Assembly: GCF_008274625.1 (NCBI RefSeq)
Contig: NZ_VTRU01000003.1
Coordinates: 310,001 to 374,000 of the forward strand
From: Chryseobacterium panacisoli
GTDB taxonomy: Bacteria > Bacteroidota > Bacteroidia > Flavobacteriales > Weeksellaceae
Reading direction: 5' to 3'
DNA: 64,000 nt
Shown: in pieces, positions 26,505 through 34,532 of the stretch
Numbering within the stretch: position 1 is the first letter of the stretch
Layout: each line of letters starts with the position of its first letter
Made by a program: the position numbers and the translations under genes
Notes under the pieces: generated by a model
Database searches by the model: none
What the model saw: the letters and a program-made list of their open reading frames with translations, nothing else
What the model was told of the DNA's origin: nothing

Positions 26505-28865
26505 TTATTCTATATTTTTAAGTAATATCCATCCTGTTTTCACTGTAAGTTCTTTACTCGCAGGATCTTCAAAGGTTATCTGATACCAGTACGTAGAGGT
26601 AGGAAGTTTTTTTCCCTGGAAATATCCATCCCAATATGGATTGATCTTCGCTGCTTTGAACACTTCTCTTCCATATCGGTCGAAAACCTGTCCGCTGAAA
26701 TTTTTATAATTAATCACTCCACTGAAATCAATAGTATCATTAAGGTTATCACCATTTGGAGTGATCACATTTTTCATAACGAATGTAAAGAATTCAAGGA
26801 AACCTACACAGCTTGTAAATTTAACCCTAACTCTGATTGAAATGATTTTATTTTTAGGAACATTAGTAAATACATTTGAAGACTGCCAGGTAACTCCGTT
26901 ATCCACTGAATATTCCAGGATACCGTTACTTGGATTGCTTGCTGTAACAATCATTGTTCCATTTTCATTATAATCCACTTTTATTACTTCAGGAATTACT
27001 GCCTTGATAACTTCTGTTTTAAATTCTTTTGAGCACACTCCGTTGCTTATCATTACTGAATATTCTCCCGGAGTTGAAACAGTAATACTCTGACCTGTTT
27101 CACCATTACTCCATTGATAGGTATATCCAGGTCCTGAACCTGCATCAAGAATAATTTTATCTCCCTGACAGATGTGACCACCTTTTAAGTTTGAAACAAT
27201 AGCCGGTACTACTTCTATTGTAATACGTGCGGGCTGAAGAGATATACATCCCTGTGCTCCGATAGCATATACCGTATATGTAGTAGTTTGGGTAGGGCTT
27301 ACAGTTCTTATTCCGCCAGTGGTAGCTGCTGAGTCACTCCATTGATATGTTACTCCACCTGAAGCTGTTAATAATACAGATTCACCTGCACAGATTTTTA
27401 ATCTAGGAGCTGTAACTAATGCTGTTGGAGTTTCTTCTTTTCTTAAGGTTAAAGTTGCAATTTTACTACAGAAAGCTCCATTGGAAACCAGTACATATAA
27501 TATCTGTCCGTCTGTACCGTTGTAAGTTGTCAGATTGGTGATATAACTGTTATTTTGTGCCTGTGCATCAGCCTGATTGGCATAAAAACGGAATACCGCT
27601 CCCTGCGTTGTACTGATCAGAGGTTTTGCTGTTTCTAAATTAAAGGTACTGAGCGCAGGTGTTGTACATAGCTTAAGTTCAGCATTCTGTACGGTAGGGC
27701 TCGTTCCTCCGACAATGGTAATAGTCGCTTCACCAGGACACTGATTGCCCGGAACCATTACTTTTACAGTATATACTCCTGGCGCTGTAGCAATATAAAT
27801 AGCGCTGGTTGCTCCCGGAATGGCAACTCCATCTTTATACCATTGATAAGTCATTCCCGGAATGGCTGCTACCTGTGCTTTCAATTGCTTTGGGGTATTG
27901 TCACACATGTTGATGCTGCCTGGTAAAACTGCTCCGGCTTCATCTACGATTTTAATTCCGACATCAAAAGATCCACCCTCCAGGAATACCGCAGAGTCAT
28001 GGGAAGGATCCTTTGCATCTGCCAATACCATTTTAAAATGATAGGTTTGCCCCGGAATTACATCTGCCACCGCTGTTAAAGGAGTTGTTCTCCCAAAATA
28101 ATTAATAACCAGATGCGGATTCGCCAAAGCTCCAAAATAAGTTGCATTGATAGGGCCACAACTGAATCCGTTTCCTGCAGGAACAATATTAGTTGCACTT
28201 ACAGGTCCAGCTCCGCCGGGAAGTACAGCCAGATTAGTATAAGTAGGGTCTCCAACTTTCTTTAATAATAAAGCAAAAGCGTCAGAATATCCCGTACAAG
28301 GATAATTGGAAGTATATTCATCAGAAACGAATATATAATTAAATTTCACCTGATTGGAATTGGGTACAAAATCAAATTCAAGTGCTACAGCATCCGTTAA
28401 GCTGACATTAGCTCCGGTAGCTGCCACAAGATCAGCATCACTTCCCGTTCCTACGGATTGTCCAACAGCTGATACATAGTCATTACCAGCCTCTGAAGCA
28501 TATCCTGTAGTCAGGACAATACCATCAGTAAAAGGGAAACTTGTTGTCCCTTTATGAAAATATCCCCAAAACCTGTTGCTGTTAGTCACCTCATGATTAG
28601 GAGATACTGTAACATTGGTAACATTGGCTGTTGTACAATTGGTACCACCATTGATCAAAATATTTTTCACCAATTGCTCGGGGGTATAGTTTGAAGGCAC
28701 ATACGGAGGTACATTCACATCAATGAACGCTCCAGCTCTAAGACTGGCAGCAGAAGGCTTTATCTTTTCTGATTTTCTGACTGGTCTCGTTTGAGAAAAT
28801 GCAGAAACAGAAATCAATAAAAAAGAAAAAAGGAAAAAATAGTTTTTTAGTCTATAGATTAACAT
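26505..28865 (-). CDS. Choice-of-anchor L protein with T9SS type B sorting domain (copy 3)
   Basis: This 786-residue protein is close in length and domain order to the 785-residue copy. It has a signal peptide (NYFFLFSFLLISVSAFSQ), a choice-of-anchor-L domain at about 55-310 (WGYFHKGTTSFPFTDGIVL, DFVPNSNQVKFNYIFVSDEY), Ig-like repeats (RLKICAGESVLLTASGGVTY, DKIILDAGSGPGY) and a type B sorting tail (NVITPNGDNLNDTIDF) ending GWILLKNIE. A -7 box CAAATGTA lies at 28882-28889, about 17 bases before the start. Each of the three genes has its own -7 box and terminator, so they are probably separate transcription units. Confidence 0.9.
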   Translation of the reverse strand: MLIYRLKNYFFLFSFLLISVSAFSQTRPVRKSEKIKPSAASLRAGAFIDVNVPPYVPSNYTPEQLVKNILINGGTNCTTANVTNVTVSPNHEVTNSNRFWGYFHKGTTSFPFTDGIVLTTGYASEAGNDYVSAVGQSVGTGSDADLVAATGANVSLTDAVALEFDFVPNSNQVKFNYIFVSDEYTSNYPCTGYSDAFALLLKKVGDPTYTNLAVLPGGAGPVSATNIVPAGNGFSCGPINATYFGALANPHLVINYFGRTTPLTAVADVIPGQTYHFKMVLADAKDPSHDSAVFLEGGSFDVGIKIVDEAGAVLPGSINMCDNTPKQLKAQVAAIPGMTYQWYKDGVAIPGATSAIYIATAPGVYTVKVMVPGNQCPGEATITIVGGTSPTVQNAELKLCTTPALSTFNLETAKPLISTTQGAVFRFYANQADAQAQNNSYITNLTTYNGTDGQILYVLVSNGAFCSKIATLTLRKEETPTALVTAPRLKICAGESVLLTASGGVTYQWSDSAATTGGIRTVSPTQTTTYTVYAIGAQGCISLQPARITIEVVPAIVSNLKGGHICQGDKIILDAGSGPGYTYQWSNGETGQSITVSTPGEYSVMISNGVCSKEFKTEVIKAVIPEVIKVDYNENGTMIVTASNPSNGILEYSVDNGVTWQSSNVFTNVPKNKIISIRVRVKFTSCVGFLEFFTFVMKNVITPNGDNLNDTIDFSGVINYKNFSGQVFDRYGREVFKAAKINPYWDGYFQGKKLPTSTYWYQITFEDPASKELTVKTGWILLKNIE

Positions 28866-29015
28866 TTTAGTTTCATTTGTTCAAATGTAGCAAAAATAAT
28901 AATAACAAATCAGCCTTCAACGTTACTATTTTTCAAATAAACATCTACATTCATAATATTTTTTTCTTATTGTTACATTTTCCGTAAATCATTTTAGAAC
29001 AAAAACCCACAAAAA

Positions 29016-29039
29016 AACAGATCAATTGTATGATCTGTT
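29016..29039 (-). terminator. Terminator of the heptad-repeat membrane protein gene
   Basis: aacagatca and tgatctgtt form a 9-bp stem with a 6-base loop. On the minus strand it is followed by seven T. Confidence 0.8.
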
Positions 29040-29068
29040 TATATTTCGCTGCCATGATTCAGTTGCAG

Positions 29069-29623
29069 TTATTCTTCTTTTTTCAATTGTTCAATTTCAT
29101 CTTTCAGCTGAGAGATAATATCTTTTAAAGCTTTTATTTCGTTTTTATTAGAGTTGACATTACTCCTCAATATTACGTTTTTTGCTCTTTCATTATGATC
29201 TTCTTCTTCCTCTTCTTCATTGATTTCTTCAATATCTTCCTGAATATCTTCTATATCCTCATTGATCTCTTCAATGTCTTCGCTGATCTCTTCAATATCC
29301 TCACTGATTTCTTCGATATCCTCCTGAATATCTTCAATATCTTCACTGATCTCTTCAATATCCACCTGGATATCTTCAATTTTCTCGTGACTTTTATTAA
29401 CCGACATCTGGATAAAAATAGCCAGATAAATAGCTTCCAGAGAAAGCACTGTAGTAAGAATCAGAAGCATCTTATCAAAATCTACGATATGCAGCATCGG
29501 AAGAACAAACGAAGTAAGAAACAACAGTGTATGTACAATCAAAGACTGAATAGACCCTATCCATGAGGTAATACTGTCTGCTATTTTTTCAAGAACTTCT
29601 GTTTTTTCGTTATATTTTTTCAT
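29069..29623 (-). CDS. DUF1003-like membrane protein with a regular heptad coiled coil
   Basis: This 184-residue protein has two membrane segments (about 24-47 and 52-75) with the DUF1003-like phrase LSLEAIYLAIFIQMS. A cytoplasmic tail follows that is almost purely heptads of the type DIEEISE/DIEDIQE from residue 82 to about 136. A run of Glu and a second coiled coil (ALKDIISQLKDEIEQLKKEE) complete it. The heptads are encoded by a degenerate 21-base tandem repeat. Function is unknown; a membrane-anchored oligomer is inferred. It starts 12 bases after the TIGR02757 stop and is probably co-transcribed with that gene. Confidence 0.8.
   Translation of the reverse strand: MKKYNEKTEVLEKIADSITSWIGSIQSLIVHTLLFLTSFVLPMLHIVDFDKMLLILTTVLSLEAIYLAIFIQMSVNKSHEKIEDIQVDIEEISEDIEDIQEDIEEISEDIEEISEDIEEINEDIEDIQEDIEEINEEEEEEDHNERAKNVILRSNVNSNKNEIKALKDIISQLKDEIEQLKKEE
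29216..29380 (-). repeat. 21-base coding minisatellite (about eight heptads)
   Basis: Units such as 'atatcttcaatatcttcactg' recur with 21-base spacing. They encode I-x-x-I heptads rich in Glu and Asp. Confidence 0.8.
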
Positions 29624-29635
29624 CCTTATATTTTT

Positions 29636-30412
29636 TTACAACAGTTCTTTGGTTACGCCTAATCCAAACAAGGCAAAATCATATTTCGCGGGATCTGTTT
29701 CATCAAATTTTCTAATGGCAGCATCCAGTTCTTCTACCGTTTTCCAATCATTCTGTGTTCTGGAAACTAATCCCAATTTTCTGGAAATATTTCCTGTATG
29801 CACATCCAAAGGAATGGAAAGGTTTTTCTGATCTATATTTTCCCAAATTCCAAAATCTACCCCCCTTTTGTCTTTCCGCACCATCCATCTCAAAAACATA
29901 ATAATTCTTTTTGCAGAGGAGTTTTTGTAAGGCGAGCTGATATGTTTGTGGCTTCTGTGCTTTTCTGTTTCCAGAAATCCGTTCCTGAATCGTTCTATGG
30001 CGTGGAGAAAATTATTCTCCGGTTCTTTTACTTCAAACAGGCTTTCCAGACTTTCATTTTGTTTATAAATCTTGTTGAACTGTTTGACGAAGTAGGAAAA
30101 ATCCTGCCCATTGAAAGTTCTGTGAATACTTTTATCCTGAATATCCTCCAGATCCTTTTCTGAATAATTCATTACAAAATCATAGGGAGCATTCCCCATA
30201 ATATCAAGCATTTTATCCGCAGAATTAATGATCGATTTTCTGTTTCCCCAGGAAATTGTTGCTGCCAGAAATCCTGCAATTTCAATGTCCTGTTTTAAAG
30301 AAAAACGATGAGGAATCTGTATAGGATCATTTTCAATAAAATCGGGAGCATTGTACTGATCTGCCTTTTCGTTGAGAAAATCTCTAAGTTCTTCAAATTT
30401 CAGCATATTCAT
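29636..30412 (-). CDS. TIGR02757 / DUF2400 family protein
   Basis: This 258-residue protein matches the TIGR02757 (DUF2400) family, widespread in Bacteroidota, by patterns such as AGFLAATISWGNRKSIINSA, FLRWMVRKDKRGVDFGIW, the SIPLDVHTGNISRKLGL stretch and the FALFGLGV ending. The fold is all-helical and faintly like DNA-glycosylase helix-hairpin-helix proteins, but I see no proof of function. Its start is one base after the RNase Z stop, so the two genes are probably translationally coupled. Confidence 0.85.
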   Translation of the reverse strand: MNMLKFEELRDFLNEKADQYNAPDFIENDPIQIPHRFSLKQDIEIAGFLAATISWGNRKSIINSADKMLDIMGNAPYDFVMNYSEKDLEDIQDKSIHRTFNGQDFSYFVKQFNKIYKQNESLESLFEVKEPENNFLHAIERFRNGFLETEKHRSHKHISSPYKNSSAKRIIMFLRWMVRKDKRGVDFGIWENIDQKNLSIPLDVHTGNISRKLGLVSRTQNDWKTVEELDAAIRKFDETDPAKYDFALFGLGVTKELL

Positions 30413-30413
30413 T

Positions 30414-31328
30414 TTAAATCTTTACACTTTCCAATGCTTTTGGTAAAAATGTATTGGGAAAAATATTTCTTGCTTCATCGGTAAACACTGTCAGATCTCC
30501 ATATCTGTTGGAAAAATGTCCTAAAATCAGTTTTTCAACCTGAGCTTTCTGAGCAATCGTTGCCGCCTCCAATGCCGTGGTATGCCCTGTATAATCAGCC
30601 ATTTCCTTCAAATCATGTAAAAATGTGGATTCATGGTAGAGAACCGTTGCATTTTTAATAATCGGAATGACGCTTTCAAGGTAACGGGTATCACTGCAAA
30701 ATGCATAGGATACTGGCGGAACAGGCTCAAGAGTCAGAATTTCGTTTTTAAGAACATAGCCATCGCTCAGGACAAAATCTTTTCCTGCTTTTATATTATG
30801 GTAATCACAGGTTTCAATCTCGCTGTACTTGGCAATTTCTTTCATATTAAGATGCCTGTCTTTCGGCTTTTCCTTAAAAAGATAGCCGTTACAGTAAATT
30901 CTGTGATCCAACGGAATGGTATATACTTCTACTCTGTTGTCTTCATATATTTTTTCGGAATAATCTTTATCCAGTTCATGATAGATTACTTCAAAGCCAC
31001 GGTGCGTTTCCGTAATCTGAAAAATAGTTTCCAGCATCTTCTTAATGCCTTTCGGACCATAAACATGCAGCGGAGTATCCCTTCCTAAAAGCCGGAAAGA
31101 GGCAATAAGGCCCGGAAGTCCGAAACAGTGATCTCCATGAAGATGGGAGATAAAAATATGATTGATTTTTGAAAATCTTGCTTTTGCTTTTCTCAGCTGT
31201 ACCTGTGTTCCTTCTCCGCAATCAATAAGGAAGAGTCTTTCTTCCATTTCCAGCAGCTGGGCTGTGGGTGATGTATTGATGGTTGGGATAGCCGAATTGA
31301 AGCCTAATATTGTTAAATAAGTACTCAA
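30414..31328 (-). CDS. rnz: Ribonuclease Z
   Basis: This 304-residue metallo-beta-lactamase-fold tRNA 3' endonuclease carries the zinc-binding motif FISHLHGDHCFGLPG. Further ligand regions are FCSDTRYLE, YHESTFLHD and GHTTALEAA, and the final His motif is LILGHFSNRYGD. It trims tRNA precursors at the discriminator base. Length is normal for the short form. A possible -7 box (CAAATGTA, minus-strand TACATTTG) is at 31347-31354, 19 bases before the start. It is followed directly by the TIGR02757 gene. Confidence 0.95.
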   Translation of the reverse strand: MSTYLTILGFNSAIPTINTSPTAQLLEMEERLFLIDCGEGTQVQLRKAKARFSKINHIFISHLHGDHCFGLPGLIASFRLLGRDTPLHVYGPKGIKKMLETIFQITETHRGFEVIYHELDKDYSEKIYEDNRVEVYTIPLDHRIYCNGYLFKEKPKDRHLNMKEIAKYSEIETCDYHNIKAGKDFVLSDGYVLKNEILTLEPVPPVSYAFCSDTRYLESVIPIIKNATVLYHESTFLHDLKEMADYTGHTTALEAATIAQKAQVEKLILGHFSNRYGDLTVFTDEARNIFPNTFLPKALESVKI

Positions 31329-31396
31329 ATCAATAATTTATTATAACAAATGTACGACAGAAAATCTAAATGGGTCGTTCACCCTGATATTTAAAC

Positions 31397-31972
31397 TTAA
31401 TCAGTCACTTTTAAAAAATCCATAAACAAATCTAAGGCCTGCTTGCGGTGGCTGATTTTGTTTTTATCTTCCGGATTCATCTCTGCAAAGGTTCTGTCAT
31501 GACCCATCGGAACAAAAATAGGATCATATCCGAATCCTTTAAAACCTTTATTTTCGGTCAGTAAATTTCCATGTACTCTGCCTTCAAAATATTGGGCTCC
31601 TTTTTCATCATAATAGCACAGAACGGTAACAAAATAAGCTTTTCTGTTTTCGATTCCCTGCATTTCTTCCAGCACCTTTTCAATATTTTTCGCAAAATCG
31701 TGATCTCCGGCGTAGCGGGCAGAGAAAATTCCCGGTCTTCCATCCAGAGATTCTACTACCAAACCGCTGTCATCTCCCAAACTTGGAACTCCTGTTTTTT
31801 CAAAGCAGTATTTTGCCTTGATGAGGGCATTGGCATGAAAAGAATCTCCATCTTCCACAATTTCTTCGTGAATATTATAATCGGTAAGACTTTTCACAAC
31901 GCAGTCACTTCCCAGGATCTGTTGAATTTCTTCTTTTTTATGTTCGTTGTGTGTGGCTACTAATAATTCCAT
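31397..31972 (-). CDS. rdgB: Non-canonical purine NTP pyrophosphatase RdgB
   Basis: This 191-residue housecleaning enzyme hydrolyses ITP, dITP and XTP to keep them out of nucleic acids. Motifs are ATHNEHKKEEI near the N-terminus, GDDSGLVVESLDGRPGIFSA and GFGYDPIF, with the SHRKQAL tail. I start at the Met of MELLVATHNE (31972). The frame extends six codons further upstream to 31990, but homologues begin at MELL. The CPBP protease gene lies upstream on the same strand, so a shared transcript is possible. Confidence 0.94.
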   Translation of the reverse strand: MELLVATHNEHKKEEIQQILGSDCVVKSLTDYNIHEEIVEDGDSFHANALIKAKYCFEKTGVPSLGDDSGLVVESLDGRPGIFSARYAGDHDFAKNIEKVLEEMQGIENRKAYFVTVLCYYDEKGAQYFEGRVHGNLLTENKGFKGFGYDPIFVPMGHDRTFAEMNPEDKNKISHRKQALDLFMDFLKVTD

Positions 31973-32013
31973 TTCTATATTCATTTTCAATTTTACTTTT
32001 TTAATTTGGTTAC

Positions 32014-32844
32014 TTACATTTCAGCATAATGCACTTTATACTTTTTCATAAAAAGATAATAGAATAAAGAGAAAAGTACAATTCCTACGGCCAGTACAAG
32101 CCATTCTGAAACATGAAGAACTTTTGAAAAACTTTCATCTTTACCATAAAGTACCAACAGAGATAGGGTTAAGTTATTAAACGCATGCAGCAGTATGGGC
32201 AGCAGTAAAGATTTTGTTTTATGATATACCAATCCCAGCACACAACCCAGCATCACTGCGCTGATAAACTGCCATGGATTTCCGTGAACCACTCCAAAAA
32301 TAATGGAAGCGTACAAAATGGCTTTCCATGGTTCTACTCCTTTATTAATCAATCCTTTCTGGATAATTCCTCTGAATATAATTTCCTCAAAAACGGGAGC
32401 CATAATTACCGTCATGATGATCATTACAACAGGATTATCGGTAAGCTGACTCATCAACTGGGTAAAATATTCATAAAAATCACCAAAAAAAGGTCCTGTA
32501 GTAGGAATCTGAGCGGCAATAAATTCTGAAATAAACATCATCCCCGCCATCATTGGAAAAATAAGGAGATAGGTAGAAAAGTTAACGGACGATAAATTGA
32601 AGTTAAGCTTCTTTTGGGTAGTACGTCTTACAATGAAAAAATCAAAAAAGGCAATAGCCGTAAGGAATCCTGCAGAATTTGCAACCATAAGGAACCAGTC
32701 TTTCAGCTGAAGATTTTCTTTGAAAACAACTTTCCAAAAAGTGCTGAATAAGGAAACAGCCATTGTTCCCACGAATAATCCAACCACCAAAGCAACACCA
32801 CCCACCCATGTGAACGTAAACTTTGGATATTTGCTATTTTCCAT
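32014..32844 (-). CDS. CPBP family intramembrane glutamic endopeptidase (type II CAAX protease-like)
   Basis: This 276-residue protein has about eight membrane segments. It contains the CPBP (Abi) motifs: EEIIFRG (motif 1, EExxxR), a later HGNPWQF (motif 2) and HAFNN (motif 3). These residues form the catalytic site in the Rce1/CPBP family. Substrates in bacteria are mostly unknown. A strong promoter lies at 32873-32903. Downstream is rdgB on the same strand. Confidence 0.9.
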   Translation of the reverse strand: MENSKYPKFTFTWVGGVALVVGLFVGTMAVSLFSTFWKVVFKENLQLKDWFLMVANSAGFLTAIAFFDFFIVRRTTQKKLNFNLSSVNFSTYLLIFPMMAGMMFISEFIAAQIPTTGPFFGDFYEYFTQLMSQLTDNPVVMIIMTVIMAPVFEEIIFRGIIQKGLINKGVEPWKAILYASIIFGVVHGNPWQFISAVMLGCVLGLVYHKTKSLLLPILLHAFNNLTLSLLVLYGKDESFSKVLHVSEWLVLAVGIVLFSLFYYLFMKKYKVHYAEM

Positions 32845-32872
32845 CCTTATCTCTGTAAAAGTTTATTAGAAA

Positions 32873-32903
32873 CAAAGATAATTTTTTTGACTGCTACAGG
32901 CAA
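32873..32903 (-). promoter_or_regulatory. Promoter of the CPBP protease gene
   Basis: Minus strand: TTG at 32901-32903, a 20-base spacer, then TATCTTTG at 32873-32880. The leader is about 24 bases. Confidence 0.75.
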
Positions 32904-32953
32904 CTAAAAAAGGATTTTCTTATTTTCGTTCCTTTATCCATGAATACTATAAA

Positions 32954-33658
32954 ATGAATACAGAATCTCCGTTCCAGAGGATTGAGTCTACAGCAGATAT
33001 ATTGATGACTATCGTTCTGAATGCACTATTCTTCATTATATTGATTCCTTTCACGATACTTTTCGTTCTGGGACCTGTTTACGGGATTTATAAAAGAGGG
33101 GTTGAAACAATGTTTTATCCAGCCTTGGTTAGTTGGGGAATATCAGCACTTATTTTAATTCCTGTAGTTCGTTACTATATTATAAAAAGGAAAAAAATAA
33201 AAAGCAAAATTGTGGTTGATGAAACCGGACTTTTATTTTATAATGCAAAAAATGAAATTGAAGAACAGATATTTTATACAGATCTTCAGCCTTCAAAACA
33301 AAATTTTGATATTTATACTGTAACTCCGGTGGGATCAGGTATTGCTCCTTTACTGGAAATAACAACCCAATCAGAGAAAAAAGACGAGACTACAAGACGT
33401 ATTGATATGAACCTTCCTCTGAAGGTGGTAAAGAATAGATATACTTTGTATGCACACTTCCTGCGCGGCATTGTTACTTTCCGCCCTGATTTAAAGGTGG
33501 ATCCGCTTGTTTTCCGCAGCTATTCCATTGATACAGAAACATGGAAAGTGAATAACAAAGGGATTTCCCTGGGAGGCTGGCTTTTAATTTTTGCAGCTCT
33601 TGCTATTACAGCACTTATCATCGGATTTGTCTGCTTATTATCTGAAACCCCCAATTAA
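32954..33658 (+). CDS. Hypothetical two- to three-segment membrane protein, paralogue of its neighbour
   Basis: The family is not recognised. The 234-residue protein has two N-terminal membrane segments (about 15-42 and 54-75) and one at the C-terminus (about 212-230). The loop between carries KIVVDETGLLFYNAKNEIEEQIFYTDLQ, resembling a PH-like or DUF-type beta domain, and HFLRGIVTFRPDLKVD. The next gene shares the same layout and the phrase FRPDLK, so the two arose by tandem duplication. A TATTTTCG near 32921 is a weak -7 candidate. Confidence 0.75.
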   Translation: MNTESPFQRIESTADILMTIVLNALFFIILIPFTILFVLGPVYGIYKRGVETMFYPALVSWGISALILIPVVRYYIIKRKKIKSKIVVDETGLLFYNAKNEIEEQIFYTDLQPSKQNFDIYTVTPVGSGIAPLLEITTQSEKKDETTRRIDMNLPLKVVKNRYTLYAHFLRGIVTFRPDLKVDPLVFRSYSIDTETWKVNNKGISLGGWLLIFAALAITALIIGFVCLLSETPN

Positions 33659-33659
33659 T

Positions 33660-34370
33660 ATGACAGAAAAATTCCAAACCACAGACTCCAAAATTAATAA
33701 ACCCATCACTTATTTTTTAATGGGGATCATCTGGATCGCTGTTATTCTGATTATTGTGGTAATCGGGGTCGTTTTCGATTTCATTTACGATAATTTCAGA
33801 CAATATTTAGAAAATGATCCTGGCATTCTTTTCACCCTAATTATTGCCCAGCTTCTTCTTATATTTTGCTGCATAGCTTTGATAATGGCTTTAACCTACC
33901 GAAAAAAAGAAAAGGTAAGAAAAGCCGTTGTAGATGAAAAAGGAATTACTTTCTACAACAATCAAAACACCATTATTCAAACCGTATTTTACAATGATCT
34001 TCACCAGGCCAAAAAATCCTCAGATGATGTATATGTCCGCAATACTCAAACCGTAAAATATGGTAAAACAACATTACAGGTCTATCTGAAAAATAAAGCA
34101 GGGGAAATTGTGCTTTCAACCGTAGATTTCAATTTTGAATTGGTAATTCTGTGTAATCAATATGATCTCTACCGTCATTTTCTAAAAGGCATTCAGCACT
34201 TTCGTCCTGATCTGAAAATTAGTCTGCAGACTATTGAACAGTATAACCTTAATTCAGAACCACAAAAAATGGAATTTGGGATATTTGAATACATCATGGC
34301 TGCTGTTTTTATACTGATTGCTGTTGGATTGATTTATGTTTTTATGTTATTCATAAAAATGCTTTTCTGA
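33660..34370 (+). CDS. Hypothetical membrane protein, tandem paralogue
   Basis: The family is not recognised. This 236-residue protein starts at ATG 33660, one base after the stop of the preceding gene, which favours translational coupling. An upstream extension of the frame overlaps that gene and is not needed. Its layout copies the neighbour: two N-terminal membrane segments (about 20-43 and 58-76), a central KAVVDEKGITFYNNQN stretch parallel to KIVVDETGLLFYNAKN, FLKGIQHFRPDLKIS, and a C-terminal membrane segment. It may form a heteromeric pair with the neighbour, which is an inference. Confidence 0.75.
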   Translation: MTEKFQTTDSKINKPITYFLMGIIWIAVILIIVVIGVVFDFIYDNFRQYLENDPGILFTLIIAQLLLIFCCIALIMALTYRKKEKVRKAVVDEKGITFYNNQNTIIQTVFYNDLHQAKKSSDDVYVRNTQTVKYGKTTLQVYLKNKAGEIVLSTVDFNFELVILCNQYDLYRHFLKGIQHFRPDLKISLQTIEQYNLNSEPQKMEFGIFEYIMAAVFILIAVGLIYVFMLFIKMLF

Positions 34371-34484
34371 TAAGCATTGTTGAAGCAAAGCCAACTATTG
34401 ATAGGTTCAAAGCCTTATTTATCATTCTTAAAACGTGACTTCCCTCCTATTCTTTTATCTAATTAATATTGTCTTAATTTAAAT

Positions 34485-34515
34485 TTGAAAACCTCATAAA
34501 AAATCACGATTTTTG
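34485..34515 (+). promoter_or_regulatory. Putative promoter of prfC
   Basis: TTTG at 34485-34488, a 19-base spacer, then GATTTTTG (one mismatch to TAnnTTTG) at 34508-34515, with ATG at 34533. Confidence 0.6.
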
Positions 34516-34532
34516 CAACTTCAAAATACGAT

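Noticed and set aside
29216..29380. Evenly spaced repeats that could suggest a CRISPR array
   Set aside because: The period is 21 bases without spacers, and the repeat is in frame with a protein coil; no cas genes are present.
29195..29566. Plus-strand frame with regular FxxIFNIL pattern
   Set aside because: It is the antisense reading of the heptad repeat; its periodicity comes from the 21-base repeat.
30633..31088. Plus-strand frame opposite RNase Z
   Set aside because: Antisense to a gene with complete catalytic motifs; no independent evidence.
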